Shown: positions 60,918 through 64,000 of the stretch, piece after piece | Numbering within the stretch: position 1 is the first letter of the stretch | Layout of the letters: every line of letters starts with the position of its first letter | Assembly (NCBI GenBank): GCA_944548615.1 | Contig: OX155952.1 | Coordinates: forward strand, 496,001-560,000 | DNA from: Micropterix aruncella | Taxonomy: Eukaryota; Arthropoda; Insecta; Lepidoptera; Micropterigidae | DNA: 64,000 bases | Reading direction: 5' to 3' | The notes under the pieces: model-generated | What the model was told of the DNA's origin: nothing | What the model saw: the letters and a program-made list of their open reading frames with translations, nothing else | Database searches by the model: none | Translations under genes and position numbers: made by a program

Positions 60918-61301
60918 TTTTTTTTTATTTTAATAATTCAATATCAATATTTATATGTTTAACTTATTTAATATTTATCGTAATGAAACAATACTGAAAT
61001 ATAAATAGGATAGAAAATTATGCGGTAAATTCGTTTTCTATCCTATTTATAATGTCTAAAAACCGCGATAGTCTTCGATTTTATAATACTGAAATAATAT
61101 TTATTTCCCTCGTTTCATTACTTTATCGACATTCCTTTTGTATGCGTAAACTACCTACACTACGGTTACAGGTATCGCTCCATAAGGCCGTGCAAGTGCG
61201 AAAGAGATGGCACGATTTCGATGATAAATTACCTGACTCGCCACTTTGTAATGCGGATAGTATAGTCAGGAAAGTCCTGGGGTGACACAACCGATTTTTT
61301 T
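60918..61301. other. Gene-free interval with a 15-bp hairpin
   Basis: AAATAGGATAGAAAA (61004) and TTTTCTATCCTATTT (61035) form a stem. The 77-residue plus-strand frame starting just after it (61052-61285) is not recognised. Confidence 0.5.
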
Positions 61302-61792
61302 GTCTGATATTAGATAACTGCGCTCTATCGGAAAACGTTGAAATTATTCCGAATCGACTCGGAATAATTTAAACGTCTTCCGATAGAGCGCCGCGCACGA
61401 ATATTATTAGATAAAGCAAAAAAAACGGATATTATTCTTTGACTATTCGAAAAAAATCGTAGATAAAAATATAGATAATTAAATTATCTTTAAAATGGTG
61501 CAGGTTTCATAATAATACGCCAGATAGTATTTGCGTATTAGTCGTTTTTGTGTTCGGTTAGACCTAATTTCACAAATTAATTACACTATGTAATACAAAC
61601 AAAATCTAAAATATTCAAAGCTAAGAATATTAGGAAAATGTTCTTGTTTAACATATATTTTTTGTCAAATCGTAAGCAGTACTCGTTTAGACGTAATTAT
61701 CAGTTTAAAATCATTAATTTTAGTTAAGAAATTTCTTCATTCGGTCGCCGCGCTGGCCTACTAGGCCTGCGATAAAAGCTATGCAATAGCTT
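61302..61792 (-). mobile_element. Family B, inverted copy lacking its right end
   Basis: Reading the minus strand from 61792 (AAGCTATTGCATAGC) the copy follows family B to CTGATAT at 61302; the CCGCGG...CACACGTA end is absent. The internal hairpin (61320-61390) is nearly perfect with a short loop (TCGAC). Confidence 0.82.
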
Positions 61793-64000
61793 AATAATGA
61801 TGTGTTTAAATTATGAATCTTTAAGAGGAAACATGTAATTTTTCCGTAATAATTGTATTTTTCCGTAATCATTTATTTTTTTAACGTAATAATTGTGTAC
61901 CAAATGTATTGTAACAGCTGTATGTTATTAATAATAAAAAATAAAATGATATATATATATTTATGTCAAGGTGTCTGATTCAGGAATCATATTCAAGAAT
62001 CCAACTCTGCAATTCACAGTAATCCGGTGTTTTTCATGGTCCTATAATTAGTCACTCAGGAAAGATTAAAAATAAGAAATTATTTATAATAGAGAAACCG
62101 TTAGCAATGGTGCCTGTTTTTTACTTTGCCTGAATAGAAAATTTAAAAAATATTTAATATAATATTATGGTGCAGGTCACTGACTTTATGCGACTGTTTG
62201 ATAGGAAATAATTTTGATGAGGTATTCGATCAAAGATCGAACGTTGAGGTCAAAGCACCTGAGAGTCGAAAAAAGCGTGTTTGCTTGCCTTAGGCTAAGA
62301 AAAAACTACATCAACTGTTGTCTCTAGAAACACAAAATAAGATAAGCCCACTTTAATAAGAGTATTTTTACTTTAATAAAGTCATTTGTGTCTTTGACCT
62401 TTAAACTCTTTAATAACCTTCCAGTCAATACGAGATTTACAAACTAAAATGTTCGAATAGAGAGTTATACACTGGCTCATAACACATGATGTTTATAAGG
62501 TAGACGACCTCGAATAAATACTACAATATATTTAATATACATAATTTTTACGAAAAATAACGACTTCTCTTTAAGGTACCTCTATAACTACGTATACACG
62601 TGCAACTATATGTTAAAGTATATATAAGAAAGCCTTTGGAACAGATTATTCTTATGTATTACCTCGAAGAAATAATTATATATTGTTTGATTGTTCATTA
62701 CAGTTATTGGCGGTTCCATATATAATATTGTGTCCCTAATAATTCAAGTCAAAATAGCCGGACGAATAGGTCCGGACGAAGAAAAACATGTTAGCTACAT
62801 AAAGCCATGTATTTTCTATGCGCAACGTATTCAAATTCAATTTAAAATTATTATAAGGCGCAATGTTACGCGTCGCAAGGGTGCAAAGTTGCAACGAATT
62901 TTGCAGTGAACACATAGCCTTATATACTGGATTAGTTTCAAAAAACTACCTCGTCGTTGTTCGGAGCAGAGTCCCAAAAAGTTTTTTTGTTGTTTTTTTA
63001 ATATTTATTTATTTATAAAATTCCATAATGTAGGTTTACAATATTAGCATTAAATTATGGTGAAGAATCGAAGAGATATTCAAGACATTGTTTGCGATGC
63101 AATTTTATCAACTCCACTAGACCACAACCTGTACTATAATTGATTACATTATTTACCTATTTTATGCAATTTCGTTAAAATGATTAATAATATAATTAAA
63201 AGGAATAAAAAACATGACCGCCGTTACAAAAAGTGAGCTACTGTATTTATAACAGTTTTTTTAATGAAATATTTATGATTTATATATATAGGAACATATA
63301 TACTTTCGGAATGTACTCATTTCGACTTTTTAATTGACACTAAACACGATATATTTATGTTAATTTATTGACATTGGGAGACTTGGACATTTAGACAACT
63401 AGTTACTTGATATTTTAACAATTTAGTACCCTATAACACTCAGGATGATATAATGGTTTTAACAATACTACATACTTTTAGATCCGTTTGATCGTTTTGA
63501 AGTTATAGTGGATTAAAGAAACGGAAATTATTCAAAGATTAACCCTGAACACATTACACTCCTATTTTGTTGGGCAATGGTGTAAAAAGAGAATTAAATT
63601 AATGTTAATTTGTAAAATAGTGACAGAAGGATAATTAACTACGTAGGTACTATAATATTATATTCTTATATTCTAGTATAAAGATTTGGCAAATAAATAT
63701 TAAATATTAATACGTATATTTAGCCAATATGACACCCATCTTTCGGTGGCGTACGTGGCACCAGAAGAAGAATAAGATATAAGGGGCATATCTATTATTT
63801 TTTAACGTTAAACATATATATTATAGCAAAACGCGTGCCGCTTATTTCCGCAATTTTGTTTAACATCCTTGAAAGATTTGTGGAATCTGTCAATATCAGA
63901 TTTGCGTCGCGAGTTTATTTTGCAATTTTCTCAATTGCTTTTGAAATTGCTGCAGCGGCATTCATAAATAGGGGGATTATTCTTTAGCACAGCAATTCCC
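61793..64000. other. AT-rich, no gene recognised
   Basis: A diverged LINE C-terminal scrap lies at 62435-62535 (compare 48970-49075). The 72-residue frame at 62691-62909 and the remaining sequence to the window end show no recognisable domain, RNA or repeat. Confidence 0.45.

Overview
This window reads as eukaryotic, almost certainly insect and most likely lepidopteran, repeat-rich DNA. Supporting this are non-autonomous Helitrons whose start resembles the moth and butterfly Lep1 type, long (TA)n tracts, and decayed Jockey/CR1-group, RTE, Penelope, hAT, mariner, Helitron and Gypsy remnants. There are no operons, ribosome binding sites or CRISPR arrays. No intact host gene, tRNA or rRNA was recognised. 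The species call is inference.

Layout. 0-12 kb: many copies of a GC-rich repeat of about 690 bp (called family A here), LINE 3' ends, an orphan RTE endonuclease, two (TA)n tracts and a foldback element at 7.2-7.75 kb. 12-17 kb: a LINE 3' end and a Penelope-like element (reverse transcriptase plus GIY-YIG, broken by one frameshift) among (TA)n tracts. 18.6-20.7 kb: a mariner remnant and a LINE split by a family A copy with a 16-bp target-site duplication. 23-28.6 kb: two inverted-repeat elements (one with perfect 37-bp ends and a 7-bp target duplication) and copies of a second repeat, family B, with a conserved internal hairpin.

29.1-38.8 kb is a nested stack. A family A copy (13-bp target duplication) sits beside a dead Helitron and is itself split by a 9.0-kb LTR element. 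The two 1552-bp LTRs have the same length and showed no difference by eye, but the interior keeps only an integrase tail. 38.8-42.6 kb holds the dead Helitron, an uncharacterised transposon-type protein and a hAT transposase tail. 44.4 kb has a small hAT-type element with an 8-bp target duplication. 45.9-50.8 kb is a pile of LINE fragments, including a perfect 50-bp palindrome. 52.9-56.8 kb is a 3.95-kb terminal-inverted-repeat element with long subterminal inverted repeats and a decayed protein that seems related to the one at 41 kb. At 58.4 kb a short reading frame follows a well-spaced TATA box and initiator; it is the best candidate for a transcribed unit. The rest is family B, one more LINE and AT-rich sequence.

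The window is therefore a record of nested insertions. The items most worth following are family A, the hollow LTR element, the long inverted-repeat element with its unknown protein, the hairpin-bearing family B, and the small TATA-driven frame.
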